The position numbers and the translations under genes are program-made. A stretch of DNA of 22,155 nucleotides from an uncultured Collinsella sp. (GTDB lineage: Bacteria > Actinomycetota > Coriobacteriia > Coriobacteriales > Coriobacteriaceae): assembly GCA_900549655.1 (NCBI GenBank), contig UROZ01000022.1, positions 1 through 22,155 of the forward strand. Reading direction: 5' to 3'. Shown here piece by piece: positions 6,325 to 13,639 of the stretch (the first letter of the stretch is position 1; each line of letters opens with the position of its first letter). Under the pieces are notes generated by a model. It ran no database searches and was not told the DNA's origin. It was given only the letters and a program-made list of their open reading frames with translations.

Positions 6325-7779
6325 ATGGCAGACATCGCATTCGAGAAGGACCTCTCCGTGGCGGAGACCGGCATCGACGGCCTCAAGGTCGTCGACCTGG
6401 CCGTCCACGGCGACTCGCGCGGCTGGTTCAAGGAGAACTGGCAGCGCGCCAAGATGACCGCCCTGGGCATCCCCGATCTCAGGGTCGTCCAGAACAACAT
6501 CTCCTATAACGACAGCCGCGGCGTCACCCGCGGCATCCACGCCGAGCCCTGGGACAAGTTCATCTCCGTGGCGCGCGGCAGCGTCTTCGGCGCCTGGGTG
6601 GACCTGCGCGAGGGCAGCGAGACCTACGGGAAGGTGTTCACCTGCACGCTCGACCCGTCCAAGGCCATCTACGTCCCGCGCGGCGTGGGCAACTCCTTCC
6701 AGGCCCTGGAGGACGGCACCGCCTACACCTACCTGGTGGACGCCCACTGGTCCCTCGAGCTGAAGAGGACCTACACCTTCGTGAACCTCGCCGACCCGGA
6801 GCTCGCCATCGACTGGCCGATCCCTCTCGACCAGGCCACCGTATCCGACGCCGACCTCAGCCACCCGATGCTGAAGGACGTCGTCCCCATGGCGCCGAGG
6901 CGCACCCTCGTCACCGGCTGCAACGGCCAGCTGGGGCATGCGGTGCGTGCGCTCGCCGAGGAGCGCGGCGTCGCCAAGGACTTCGACTTCTGCGACATCG
7001 ACACCTTCGACATGTCCGACCCGGCGGCCTACTCCAAGTACGACTGGTCGCTCTACGGCACCGTGATCAACTGCGGCGCCTACACCGCCGTGGATAGGGC
7101 GGAGACCGCCGAGGGCCGCGCGACCGCCTGGAAGGCCAACGCGACCGGCCCCGCCCTCCTCGCCCGCACATGCTCTGATCACGGGATCACCCTCGTCCAC
7201 GTGTCCAGCGACTACGCCTTCGACGGCACCGCCGAGGTGCACGACGAGGACGAGCCCCCCAGCCCGCTGTCCGTCTACGGCCAGACCAAGGCCGCCGGCG
7301 ACATCGCCGTGGCCGGGTGCCCGCGCCACTACATCATGCGCAGCTCCTGGGTCATAGGCGAGGGCCACAACTTCGTCAAGACGATGAAGGCGCTCTCAGA
7401 CCGCGTCGCCGACCCGGACGACAAACTGGACAAGGTCACCGTCGTGGACGACCAGCTGGGCCGCCTGACCTTCACGCGCGACATGGCCGAGGCCATCTTC
7501 CACGTGCTGGGGACGCACGCCCCCTACGGCACCTACGACTGCACCGGCTCCGGCACCGTCAAGTCCTGGGCCGATATCGCCCGCGCCGTCTTCGAGGCCG
7601 CCAACGGCAACGGGGACAGGGTCGTGCCGGTATCGACCGCCGACTACTACACGAGCGCCGAGGGCCCCGTCGCCCCGCGCCCGGTCCACTCCGCGCTCGA
7701 CCTGTCCAAGCTCGAGGCTGCCGGCTTCCACATGCCCGACTGGGAGGAAGAGCTGGGGGAGTACATCAAGACGCTCTAG
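6325..7779 (+). CDS. rmlCD: Bifunctional dTDP-4-dehydrorhamnose 3,5-epimerase / dTDP-4-dehydrorhamnose reductase (RmlC-RmlD fusion)
   Basis: One 484-residue protein carries the last two steps of dTDP-L-rhamnose synthesis. Residues 1 to about 188 are a cupin epimerase (RmlC): GVTRGIHAEPWDK contains His72, and a later AYTYLVDAHWS block supplies the tyrosine region. Residues about 192-484 are an NADPH-dependent SDR reductase (RmlD): TGCNGQLG at 197-204, SSDYAFDG at 294-301, and Tyr318-x3-Lys322. The fusion would couple the unstable epimerised ketosugar to its reduction. Such fusions are known in gut actinobacteria. The canonical RmlC motif H-Y-Q is replaced by H-A-E-P, which appears normal for this fused subgroup. 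A GGGAGAG site precedes the ATG, and a strong terminator follows. Confidence 0.93.
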   Translation: MADIAFEKDLSVAETGIDGLKVVDLAVHGDSRGWFKENWQRAKMTALGIPDLRVVQNNISYNDSRGVTRGIHAEPWDKFISVARGSVFGAWVDLREGSETYGKVFTCTLDPSKAIYVPRGVGNSFQALEDGTAYTYLVDAHWSLELKRTYTFVNLADPELAIDWPIPLDQATVSDADLSHPMLKDVVPMAPRRTLVTGCNGQLGHAVRALAEERGVAKDFDFCDIDTFDMSDPAAYSKYDWSLYGTVINCGAYTAVDRAETAEGRATAWKANATGPALLARTCSDHGITLVHVSSDYAFDGTAEVHDEDEPPSPLSVYGQTKAAGDIAVAGCPRHYIMRSSWVIGEGHNFVKTMKALSDRVADPDDKLDKVTVVDDQLGRLTFTRDMAEAIFHVLGTHAPYGTYDCTGSGTVKSWADIARAVFEAANGNGDRVVPVSTADYYTSAEGPVAPRPVHSALDLSKLEAAGFHMPDWEEELGEYIKTL

Positions 7780-7801
7780 CCGCTATTAACTTTTCGAGAG
7801 T

Positions 7802-7835
7802 AAAAGCCGCCGTTCTTTAACGGCGGCTTTTCTTG
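7802..7835. terminator. Terminator between rmlCD and the convergent glycosyltransferase, probably bidirectional
   Basis: A perfect 13-pair stem joins AAAAGCCGCCGTT (7802-7814) and AACGGCGGCTTTT (7819-7831) around a short CTTT loop. It gives a T-run on both strands, so it can end rmlCD transcription rightward and the glycosyltransferase transcript leftward. Confidence 0.85.
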
Positions 7836-7881
7836 TTGGTGGCTATCTGCGCAGTGGTGCCAATAGTATTTTGCGGAAGAT

Positions 7882-8853
7882 CTACCTCTCGCTTGGCATG
7901 GAAGTAGGGTGGCCGGGCTGGTCGTCGTAGGCGTATTTGCTGTACACGTTGACCTCCCACTGCTTTTTTTCGACCTTTGCTACAGAATCTAGGATGAAGC
8001 CGGTCGCAAGGCTCAGGCCGCATAGGAACATAAACGAGGCGGCGAGCATAGCGGTGGGGAAGCGCGGGACGAGGCCGGTCTGGAAATATTCGACAACGAT
8101 GGGCATGCCCAGGGCGAGGCCGAATACCGCGAACAGAAGCGCAACGAGGCTGAAGAACTTCAGCGGGCGGTAGTCCTTGAACAGCGTGCCGATCATCGCA
8201 ACGACTTTAATGCCGTCGCTCACGGTGTTGAGTTTGGACTCGGAACCCTCGGGACGGTCGCGGTACTCGATGGGCACATCTTTGATGCGCCAGCGGTGGT
8301 CGACGGCGTGGATCGAGAGCTCGGTTTCGATCTGAAAGCCCTCGGAAAGCACTGGGAAGGTTTTAACGAACGGGCGGCTCATGGCGCGGTAGCCGGTCAT
8401 GACGTCATCGAAGCTGTAGCCATAGATCCACTTGATCATGGCGCGGACCAGATTGTTGCCAAAGCCGTGGAAGGCGCGCTTGTTTTCCTCGGCGTAGGTG
8501 CCGTTTGAAAGGCGATCGCCTACGGTCATGTCGGCCGTGCCGTTAAGGATGGGCTCGCAGAGGGCCTTGGCCGCCTCGGCGGGGTAGGTGTCGTCTCCGT
8601 CGACCATCAGGTAGCAATCGGCGTCGATGTCGCGAAACATCTGGCGGCATACGTTGCCCTTTCCCTGACGGGGCTCAAAGCGGACTGTGGCGCCGTGCTC
8701 GGTGGCAATGCGTGAGGTATCGTCCGACGAGTTGTTGTCATAGACATAGACCGTCGCTTGCGGAAGCTCGCGGTGAAAGTCGTCGATGACTTTGCCGATC
8801 GTGAGCGCTTCGTTGTAGCAAGGGATGATGACGGCGATGGATTCAGAATTCAC
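7882..8853 (-). CDS. Membrane-anchored family 2 glycosyltransferase (dolichol/undecaprenyl-phosphate sugar transferase type)
   Basis: A 323-residue GT2 enzyme of the DPM1/GtrB-like group. The catalytic GT-A domain starts VIIPCYNEALTIGKV (8-22), has YDNNSSDDT at 38-46 and the metal-binding DGDD at 85-88, and QIETE near 174-178. Two hydrophobic helices follow at about 231-253 and 267-290, the usual membrane anchor of polyprenyl-phosphate glycosyltransferases. It probably moves a sugar from a nucleotide donor to undecaprenyl phosphate on the inner face of the membrane, for glycan decoration or primer synthesis. The start is GTG 8853, with AAGGAGC at 8865-8859 five bases upstream. It is transcribed divergently from the ABC exporter and convergently with rmlCD. 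Donor and acceptor are not determined. Confidence 0.88.
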   Translation of the reverse strand: MNSESIAVIIPCYNEALTIGKVIDDFHRELPQATVYVYDNNSSDDTSRIATEHGATVRFEPRQGKGNVCRQMFRDIDADCYLMVDGDDTYPAEAAKALCEPILNGTADMTVGDRLSNGTYAEENKRAFHGFGNNLVRAMIKWIYGYSFDDVMTGYRAMSRPFVKTFPVLSEGFQIETELSIHAVDHRWRIKDVPIEYRDRPEGSESKLNTVSDGIKVVAMIGTLFKDYRPLKFFSLVALLFAVFGLALGMPIVVEYFQTGLVPRFPTAMLAASFMFLCGLSLATGFILDSVAKVEKKQWEVNVYSKYAYDDQPGHPTSMPSER

Positions 8854-8883
8854 TTAATGCTCCTTATACATTCAATCCTAGAA

Positions 8884-8971
8884 AGTATAGCCGTTTGGGC
8901 CTGGCCTAAGATGTGGGTTAGTTCTCCAGTTTTGTTGCGCGAATCGTTTGCATGGCCGTCGGGTCTATACT
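8884..8971. promoter_or_regulatory. Divergent promoter region between glycosyltransferase and ABC exporter
   Basis: Each strand has a perfect-looking -10 TATACT: bases 8889-8884 on the minus strand (about 30 bases before the GTG at 8853) and 8966-8971 on the plus strand (40 bases before the GTG at 9011). Neither has a convincing -35 at 16-18 bases, so the calls rest on the -10 boxes and position only. Confidence 0.4.
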
Positions 8972-9010
8972 GTTCGTTTGTCAACGATTACGAGTAAAGG
9001 AGTTGCATCC

Positions 9011-9856
9011 GTGTCGGATCAGACAAAGCAACAAGAAACTCGCAGTCTGCCTGCGACGTTTGCTAAGAACGAATTTGAGAAGGACGCGTTTATCCTTCGT
9101 CAGCTGGTTACCAAGGATTTTAAGATTAAGTATCGTCGCAGTGTTTTGGGCGTTGCGTGGTCGGTGCTCAACCCGCTGCTGATGATGATCGTCATGGCCA
9201 TCGTGTTCTCGACGATTTTTGCCCAGGGTCGCAACGGCTCTATTACGCCCGAGATGTACCCGCTGTACTTGATCGTGGGTAACGTCACCTTTGCCGTCAT
9301 GTCCGAGTCTACGAACCAGGCGCTGACGTCGATCGTGGGCGCAGCTCCGCTGCTCAAGAAGGTCAAGGTTCACCGCTGGGTCTTCCCGGTGCAGAAGGTG
9401 CTCTTCTCGCTGGTCAACTTTGCCTTCTCGCTGGTCGCCGTCGCCATCGTTATGCTGTGGTTCCGCGTTATGCCTTCGTGGCACCTGATTCTGTTGCCGG
9501 TCTGCCTACTGCTGCTTATGTGCTTCTGCATGGGCCTGGGCATGATGCTCTCCGCCCTCACGGTCTTCTTCCGCGATGTCATGCATCTGTGGAGCGTCGT
9601 CATTACGGCGTGGACTTACATCACGCCTATTTTCTGGACGACCGACTTCGTTGCGCAAATGCCGCATCTCGTGCGCATTCTGGTCTATGCGAACCCCATG
9701 TATAACTACCTGCAGTTTATGCGCGATATCTTCCTGTTCCAGACTACGCCCTCGCTTATGACGTTTGGTATGTGCGTCGCTTGGGCGGTTCTTGCGCTTG
9801 TTATTGGCTACACCGTGTTCCATAAATCCGAGCGCAAGTTCATCCTCTACATCTAA
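9011..9856 (+). CDS. Polysaccharide/teichoic acid ABC exporter, permease subunit (Wzm/TagG type)
   Basis: A 281-residue ABC-2 type membrane subunit. After a soluble N-terminus it carries the amphipathic FKIKYRRSVLGVAWSVLNPL block that is characteristic of the TagG/Wzm family, then about six membrane helices. The ending HKSERKFILYI is also family-typical. With the ATPase downstream it would export a completed lipid-linked glycan across the cytoplasmic membrane. I chose GTG 9011 because AAAGGAG at 8997-9002 lies eight bases upstream; an in-frame GTG/ATG-like start further left (8948) would run through the promoter region. It ends just before the ATPase gene (gap about 11 bases, shared ribosome site at the stop), a clear two-gene operon. 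Confidence 0.92.
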   Translation: MSDQTKQQETRSLPATFAKNEFEKDAFILRQLVTKDFKIKYRRSVLGVAWSVLNPLLMMIVMAIVFSTIFAQGRNGSITPEMYPLYLIVGNVTFAVMSESTNQALTSIVGAAPLLKKVKVHRWVFPVQKVLFSLVNFAFSLVAVAIVMLWFRVMPSWHLILLPVCLLLLMCFCMGLGMMLSALTVFFRDVMHLWSVVITAWTYITPIFWTTDFVAQMPHLVRILVYANPMYNYLQFMRDIFLFQTTPSLMTFGMCVAWAVLALVIGYTVFHKSERKFILYI

Positions 9857-9867
9857 GGAGTGCTGTG

Positions 9868-10635
9868 ATGACTGAATCTGTTGTTGATTACAGCGAGCAG
9901 CCTCTGGCTGTCGAGGTCGACGACGTCACCATGATCTTTAACATGGCGTCCGAGTCGCTGACCAACCTCAAGGAGTACTTCATCAAGCTTGCCAAGCACG
10001 AGCTGTTCTTTGAGGAGTTTAGGGCGCTCAGGCATATCTCGTTTGATATTCATCGTGGCGAGGTCGTGGGTCTGGTCGGCACCAATGGCTCCGGCAAGTC
10101 TACGATGCTCAAGATTATCGCTGGCGTGCTTGAGCCTAGTGAGGGCAGCGTTAAGGTGCACGGTAATATTGCGCCTCTGATTGAGCTTGGTGCCGGCTTT
10201 GACCCCGAGCTGACCGCCCGCGAGAACATCTATCTGAACGGTGCCCTGCTCGGCTATACCAAGGAGTTCATCGACGCCAACTTTGACGGCATTATCGAGT
10301 TCGCTGAGCTGCAGAACTTTGTCGATATGCCGCTTAAGAACTTCTCCTCGGGCATGGTGGCGCGTATCGCCTTTGCAATCGCGACGATTACCGAGCCCGA
10401 TATTCTGATCGTTGACGAGACGCTGTCCGTCGGTGATGTGTTCTTCCAGCAGAAGTGCGAGGCCCGCATCCAGCACTTTATCCAGAGCGGTGACGTGACG
10501 GTTCTGTTCGTTTCGCACTCCATGGAGCAGGTTGAGCGCATCTGCCAGCGTGCCGTTTGGATCGAGAAGGGTGACCTTCGCATGGACGGCCCGGTCGATG
10601 AGGTCTGCAAGGCGTATCGCGAGCAGTTCAACTAG
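9868..10635 (+). CDS. Polysaccharide/teichoic acid ABC exporter, ATP-binding subunit (Wzt/TagH type)
   Basis: A 255-residue ABC ATPase. It has Walker A GTNGSGKS at 71-78, the PLIELGAGFDPELTARENIY block (103-122) that marks the Wzt/TagH subfamily, the signature FSSGM at 159-163, Walker B ILIVDE at 179-184 and the H-loop His217 in VSHS. The protein stops soon after the ATPase core, so it lacks the C-terminal glycan-binding domain of Wzt proteins that recognise a capped chain; export would not depend on that domain. AAGGAG at 9855-9860 precedes ATG 9868 by seven bases; GTG 9865 is one codon earlier. It energises the permease encoded just upstream. Confidence 0.93.
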   Translation: MTESVVDYSEQPLAVEVDDVTMIFNMASESLTNLKEYFIKLAKHELFFEEFRALRHISFDIHRGEVVGLVGTNGSGKSTMLKIIAGVLEPSEGSVKVHGNIAPLIELGAGFDPELTARENIYLNGALLGYTKEFIDANFDGIIEFAELQNFVDMPLKNFSSGMVARIAFAIATITEPDILIVDETLSVGDVFFQQKCEARIQHFIQSGDVTVLFVSHSMEQVERICQRAVWIEKGDLRMDGPVDEVCKAYREQFN

Positions 10636-10689
10636 GTTATAATTACTTGCGCCTGACAGGCTTGCGCTTGCTTGGGCGTGCGGCTATTT

Positions 10690-10766
10690 GCTCCATTAGC
10701 TCAGTTGGATAGAGCAGGGGACTTCTAATCCCAAGGTCGACGGTTCGAATCCGCCATGGAGCACCA
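10690..10766 (+). tRNA. tRNA-Arg (anticodon UCU)
   Basis: The 77-base cloverleaf has acceptor arms GCTCCAT and ATGGAGC, a D-arm GCTC...GAGC, an anticodon loop CTTCTAA with TCT at 10724-10726, and the T-loop GGTTCGAATCC. The CCA end is encoded at 10764-10766. It reads AGA (and AGG by wobble), rare arginine codons in a high-G+C genome. The first anticodon-stem pair (27-43) is a G-A mismatch. A TATAAT at 10638-10643 upstream could be its -10 box. Confidence 0.95.
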
Positions 10767-10775
10767 TCGTTTATT

Positions 10776-10808
10776 AAGCCCGGACCGCTTGGTGGTCTGG
10801 GCTTTTTA
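10776..10808 (+). terminator. Terminator after tRNA-Arg(UCU)
   Basis: An 11-pair stem is formed by AAGCCCGGACC (10776-10786) and GGTCTGGGCTT (10794-10804) with one G-T wobble and a seven-base loop, followed by TTTA. It would end the tRNA transcript before the acyltransferase gene. Confidence 0.85.
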
Positions 10809-10839
10809 TCTTGTGTGCTGCGGTTTTGAAGGGTTTGCC

Positions 10840-11825
10840 ATGGGAAGCAAAAGGCTCGACTGGATAGATATTGCAAAGGGGATTGCAATTATTCTGGTCA
10901 TTGTGGGGCACACCGTCCCAAATCCCTCTCCCTTGCGGCACGCGATCTTCTCGTTTCACATGCCGGTGTTCTTTATTCTTGCCGGGTATACGTTTAGGCC
11001 GAAGCCGTGGCGCGAGCTGCTGAGTGGTTCGGTGTCGCGCCTGCTGGTGCCGTATGTGGTTCTTGCACTGGCGTGGCAGGTGCCGACGTTCTTGATGAGC
11101 GGCGCTCCGTTGACGAGCGGTACGCTGGTTGCGGGGCTTACACGCTTGTGTTTGCCTCGGGCGTTGATGTGCCTGGGCTTGGCGTTACCGCCGTTGGCAT
11201 GGCATGGTTTCTGGCGGCGCTGTTTATGTCGCGCCTGCTGTTTAATGCGCTCACGCGGCTGTTTGATCGCCGCGGGATTGGGGTTGTTTGGCAGGGGGTT
11301 GTCTGTGCCGCGATAGCCTTTTGCGGTTTGAGCGTGTCTCGATTTATGGGTGTTTACCTGCCGCTCGATCTGGATCTGAGCTGCTATATCGTGCTGCTGA
11401 TGTGGGTTGGCTATACGGCGCGCCAAAGGAGGCTGGAGCCGATCGTGAGCAAGCCTCTGCTGTTTATTGGAGCCGGTGTCGCTTGGCTTGTCCTTGCCGC
11501 GCTGAGCGGGCTTGAGCTTTCGAGCCGCCGTGTGGATGGGATTGTGGTTGCGACAGCTGCTGCTGTTGCGGGTAGCTACTGCGTCTGTTGGGTTTCGATG
11601 GCGTTGAAGAAGTTGAAAGACGTGCCGGTTTTGGGGGCTTTTGAGCAAGGACTCGTGTTTTGCGGACAAGCCAGTCTGGCGATCTTTGCGATCCATGCGG
11701 TCGATTGGTTTATTCCTTGGCAGACCATGCCTCTGCTTATGACGCTGCCGGCATCGTGGCTCTTCGCATCAATCGTGCGTTGCGCCTGCGATATTGGATT
11801 GGCGTACGTGATCAAGAAGGCGTAA
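10840..11825 (+). pseudogene. Acyltransferase-3 family membrane protein, broken by a one-base frameshift
   Basis: Read through, this would be a membrane acyltransferase of about 328 residues (fucose 4-O-acetylase/OafA-like), acylating a sugar at the membrane. The first frame (from ATG 10840, AAGGG at 10829-10833) gives LDWIDIAKGIAIILVIVGHT and FSFHMPVFFILAGY, the family's N-terminal signature. It then turns into low-quality sequence after VAG at about 11136. The second frame picks up AYTLVFASGVDVPGLG and AVGMAWFLAALFMSRLLF and runs to the TAA at 11823-11825 through several further hydrophobic helices. Restoring one G to the four-G run at 11133-11136 joins the two frames cleanly. This may be a genuine inactivation or a sequencing or assembly error; I cannot tell. 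It follows the tRNA-Arg terminator and is convergent with aroQ. Confidence 0.8.
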
Positions 11826-11861
11826 TTAAAAGCGGGGAGGACCAAGTCGGCCCTTCCCGCT
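11826..11861 (-). terminator. Terminator of the aromatic operon (after aroQ)
   Basis: On the minus strand AGCGGGAAGG (11861-11852) pairs with CCTCCCCGCT (11840-11831) with one wobble, followed by TTTTAATT. It ends the leftward operon about 25 bases after the aroQ stop. On the plus strand it lacks a T-run. Confidence 0.7.
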
Positions 11862-11886
11862 GTCATTATTCAGTAGTGTTGCGGTC

Positions 11887-12324
11887 TTACTTTTCGAGAT
11901 GCTCTTTCAGCAGCTCCAGCGCGTGGGCGTAGCCCTGCAAGCCCTCGCCGGTGATGGTGGCGAAGCAGGCAAGGCGTGCATAGCTCACCTGACGGAAGTC
12001 CTCGCGCGTCTCTACGGCGCTGATGTGTACCTCGACGGCAGGGATGGCGACAGCCTTGAGGGCGTCGAGGATCGCGACGCTCGTGTGCGTGTAAGCTGCC
12101 GGGTTGATGACGATGCCGTCGACATTGCCGTAGGCCTCCTGGATCTTGGCGACGATGCTGCCCTCGTGGTTGGACTGGAAGACCTCGACCTCGTCAAAGC
12201 CCTGCGCGGCGCCCGCCTCCTGGCAGATCTGGACCAGGCGGTCGTAGTTGTCGCTGCCATAGATGCCCGGCTCGCGAATGCCGAGCATGTTGAGGTTGGG
12301 GCCGTTGATGACGAGTGCTTTCAT
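11887..12324 (-). CDS. aroQ: 3-dehydroquinate dehydratase, type II
   Basis: The 145-residue type II enzyme removes water from 3-dehydroquinate to give 3-dehydroshikimate, step 3 of the shikimate pathway. The family landmarks are INGPNLNMLGIREPGIYG near the N-terminus with the catalytic tyrosine of the flexible loop, FQSNHEG with the conserved Asn and Glu, the NPAAYTHTS block that binds substrate, and VEVHISA carrying the catalytic-region histidine. It is the last gene of the leftward aromatic operon. It is separated from the aroE-aroK fusion by 64 bases that hold a 15-pair inverted repeat. The start ATG 12324 has AAAGGAAG just upstream. Confidence 0.96.
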   Translation of the reverse strand: MKALVINGPNLNMLGIREPGIYGSDNYDRLVQICQEAGAAQGFDEVEVFQSNHEGSIVAKIQEAYGNVDGIVINPAAYTHTSVAILDALKAVAIPAVEVHISAVETREDFRQVSYARLACFATITGEGLQGYAHALELLKEHLEK

Positions 12325-12346
12325 GGTTGCTTCCTTTGCAGTCGAG

Positions 12347-12390
12347 AAACCACCACAAAGGTGCCTGTCCCCTTTGTGGTGGTTTTTTTT
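12347..12390. repeat. Perfect 15-bp inverted repeat between aroE-aroK and aroQ
   Basis: AAACCACCACAAAGG (12347-12361) is the exact reverse complement of CCTTTGTGGTGGTTT (12371-12385), with loop TGCCTGTCC. A run of eight T follows on the plus strand, so as a terminator it points against the operon; on the minus strand only three T remain. The aroE-aroK stop codon overlaps the T-run. Sequence style (CAAAGGTGCCTGTCCCC) resembles short interspersed palindromes seen in many genomes, so it may be a repetitive element rather than a dedicated regulator. Confidence 0.8.
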
Positions 12391-13639
12391 AGAGAGCGGG
12401 TGGGAGGGTGTCGAGGAGGGCTTGGGCGGTATTGGCGGCGCAGTCGCGTGAGTCGATGATGTGGTCGGCCCAGGCGCGGTAGCGTGGCATACGTTGTTCC
12501 GCGAGCTTATCGATGCCGTCGCGTGCGGTGATGGGGCGGCCCTTGTGGGCGAGCTCTTCGAGCTTGCGGTTGAGCATCACGATCTGACTGTTCTGGTGCA
12601 GCAGCGGGTAGTTCTCGTCGCGTGTGACCACGCCGCCGCCGGTGGAGAGCACCAGGCCGCTGCGCTTGGAGATGTCGGCCAGCGTAGCAGTCTCCTGTTC
12701 GCGGAAGGCCGCCTCGCCGCGCTCGACGATAAAGTCGGCACAGGGCATGCCCAGACGCTCCTCGAGCGCGCGATCCAAGTCGATGTGCTCGCGGTCCGTG
12801 AGCTGGGCGATCTGCTCACCCACGCGGGTCTTGCCCGAACCCGGCATGCCGATCAGCGCGATGTTTTGTTCGCGGCGGGACAGACGCTCCGTTACGTCTA
12901 AGATGCGCTTGCGCGGGGTGACTTGGCCGGTATAGTGCTCGACGGCCTGTGCCGCTTGGGCCACGAGCATCAGCAGGCCACCGATGCAGGGGATGCCGCG
13001 GCGCTCGGTCTCGAGCATGAGTCCCGTGCGGGCGGGGTTGTAGACAATGTCGATAACGCCTTCGAGCGCATCGAGCCCTTCGAGCGTGCAAGGCGCGTCG
13101 GGGCAATGGGGGAACATGCCGGCGGGCGTGCAGTTGACGAGCAGGGCGGCGTCGGACTGCTGCGCGATGTTGCCGTAGTTGACCTCGCTCGTGCGGCCCA
13201 CGGGCACCACGGTGGCGCCTAGGTCGCCGAGCACCATGCTGGCAGTGGTACCCGCGCCACCGGTGGCGCCGAGCACAAGGACCTTCTTGTCGGCCACTTC
13301 AACGCCCAGCTCCTCGACCAGGCACTGAAAACCGAAGTAGTCGGTGTTGTCGCCCCGCAGGCGGCCGTCGGCCAGGCGCGTGATGGTGTTGACGTTGCCC
13401 ATACGCTCGGCCAGCGGGCTCAGTTCGTCCAGGTATTCCATGACGGCGCGCTTGTAGGGGATGGTCACGTTGGCGCCCTCCCATTCGTTGCCCGTCATAA
13501 AGGCCTCGAGGTCCTCGGGCTCGCGCTCAAATCGCACGTACTCGAGCCCCGCGAGCTCCTTGTAGATGGTTGGGGTGTAGCTGTGGCCCAGCACGCGGCC
13601 CAGCACGCCGTAGGGGCGGGTTGCGGCGGTATCGGTCAT
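12389..13639 (-). CDS. aroEK: Shikimate dehydrogenase / shikimate kinase fusion
   Basis: A 416-residue bifunctional protein for steps 4 and 5 of the shikimate pathway. Residues 1 to about 255 are an AroE-type dehydrogenase: NVTIPYK with catalytic Lys63, GNVNTI, the catalytic aspartate Asp100 in DNTDYFGF, a dinucleotide loop GATGGAGT at 124-131 and NPARTGL. Residues about 258-416 are an AroK-type kinase: P-loop GMPGSGKT at 264-271, the shikimate-binding HIDLD region and TGGGVV at 333-338. The fusion would reduce dehydroshikimate with NADPH and phosphorylate shikimate with ATP in one polypeptide. Its ATG directly follows the pheA stop codon with no gap, and a GGAGGTG inside the end of pheA supplies the ribosome site, which suggests translational coupling. 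Confidence 0.95.
   Translation of the reverse strand: MTDTAATRPYGVLGRVLGHSYTPTIYKELAGLEYVRFEREPEDLEAFMTGNEWEGANVTIPYKRAVMEYLDELSPLAERMGNVNTITRLADGRLRGDNTDYFGFQCLVEELGVEVADKKVLVLGATGGAGTTASMVLGDLGATVVPVGRTSEVNYGNIAQQSDAALLVNCTPAGMFPHCPDAPCTLEGLDALEGVIDIVYNPARTGLMLETERRGIPCIGGLLMLVAQAAQAVEHYTGQVTPRKRILDVTERLSRREQNIALIGMPGSGKTRVGEQIAQLTDREHIDLDRALEERLGMPCADFIVERGEAAFREQETATLADISKRSGLVLSTGGGVVTRDENYPLLHQNSQIVMLNRKLEELAHKGRPITARDGIDKLAEQRMPRYRAWADHIIDSRDCAANTAQALLDTLPPAL

Noticed and set aside
5277..7368. Long minus-strand frames opposite rmlB and rmlCD
   Set aside because: Both are low-complexity Gly/Val/Asp-rich shadows of high-G+C genes whose plus-strand products have full catalytic motifs.
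11120..11150. Programmed ribosomal frameshift in the acyltransferase gene
   Set aside because: There is no heptameric slippery sequence or obvious stimulatory structure, and this protein family is not known to use frameshifting.
10690..11825. The tRNA-Arg(UCU) gene as an attachment site for an integrated element
   Set aside because: No integrase gene, no repeated tRNA 3' end and no phage genes are seen in the window.
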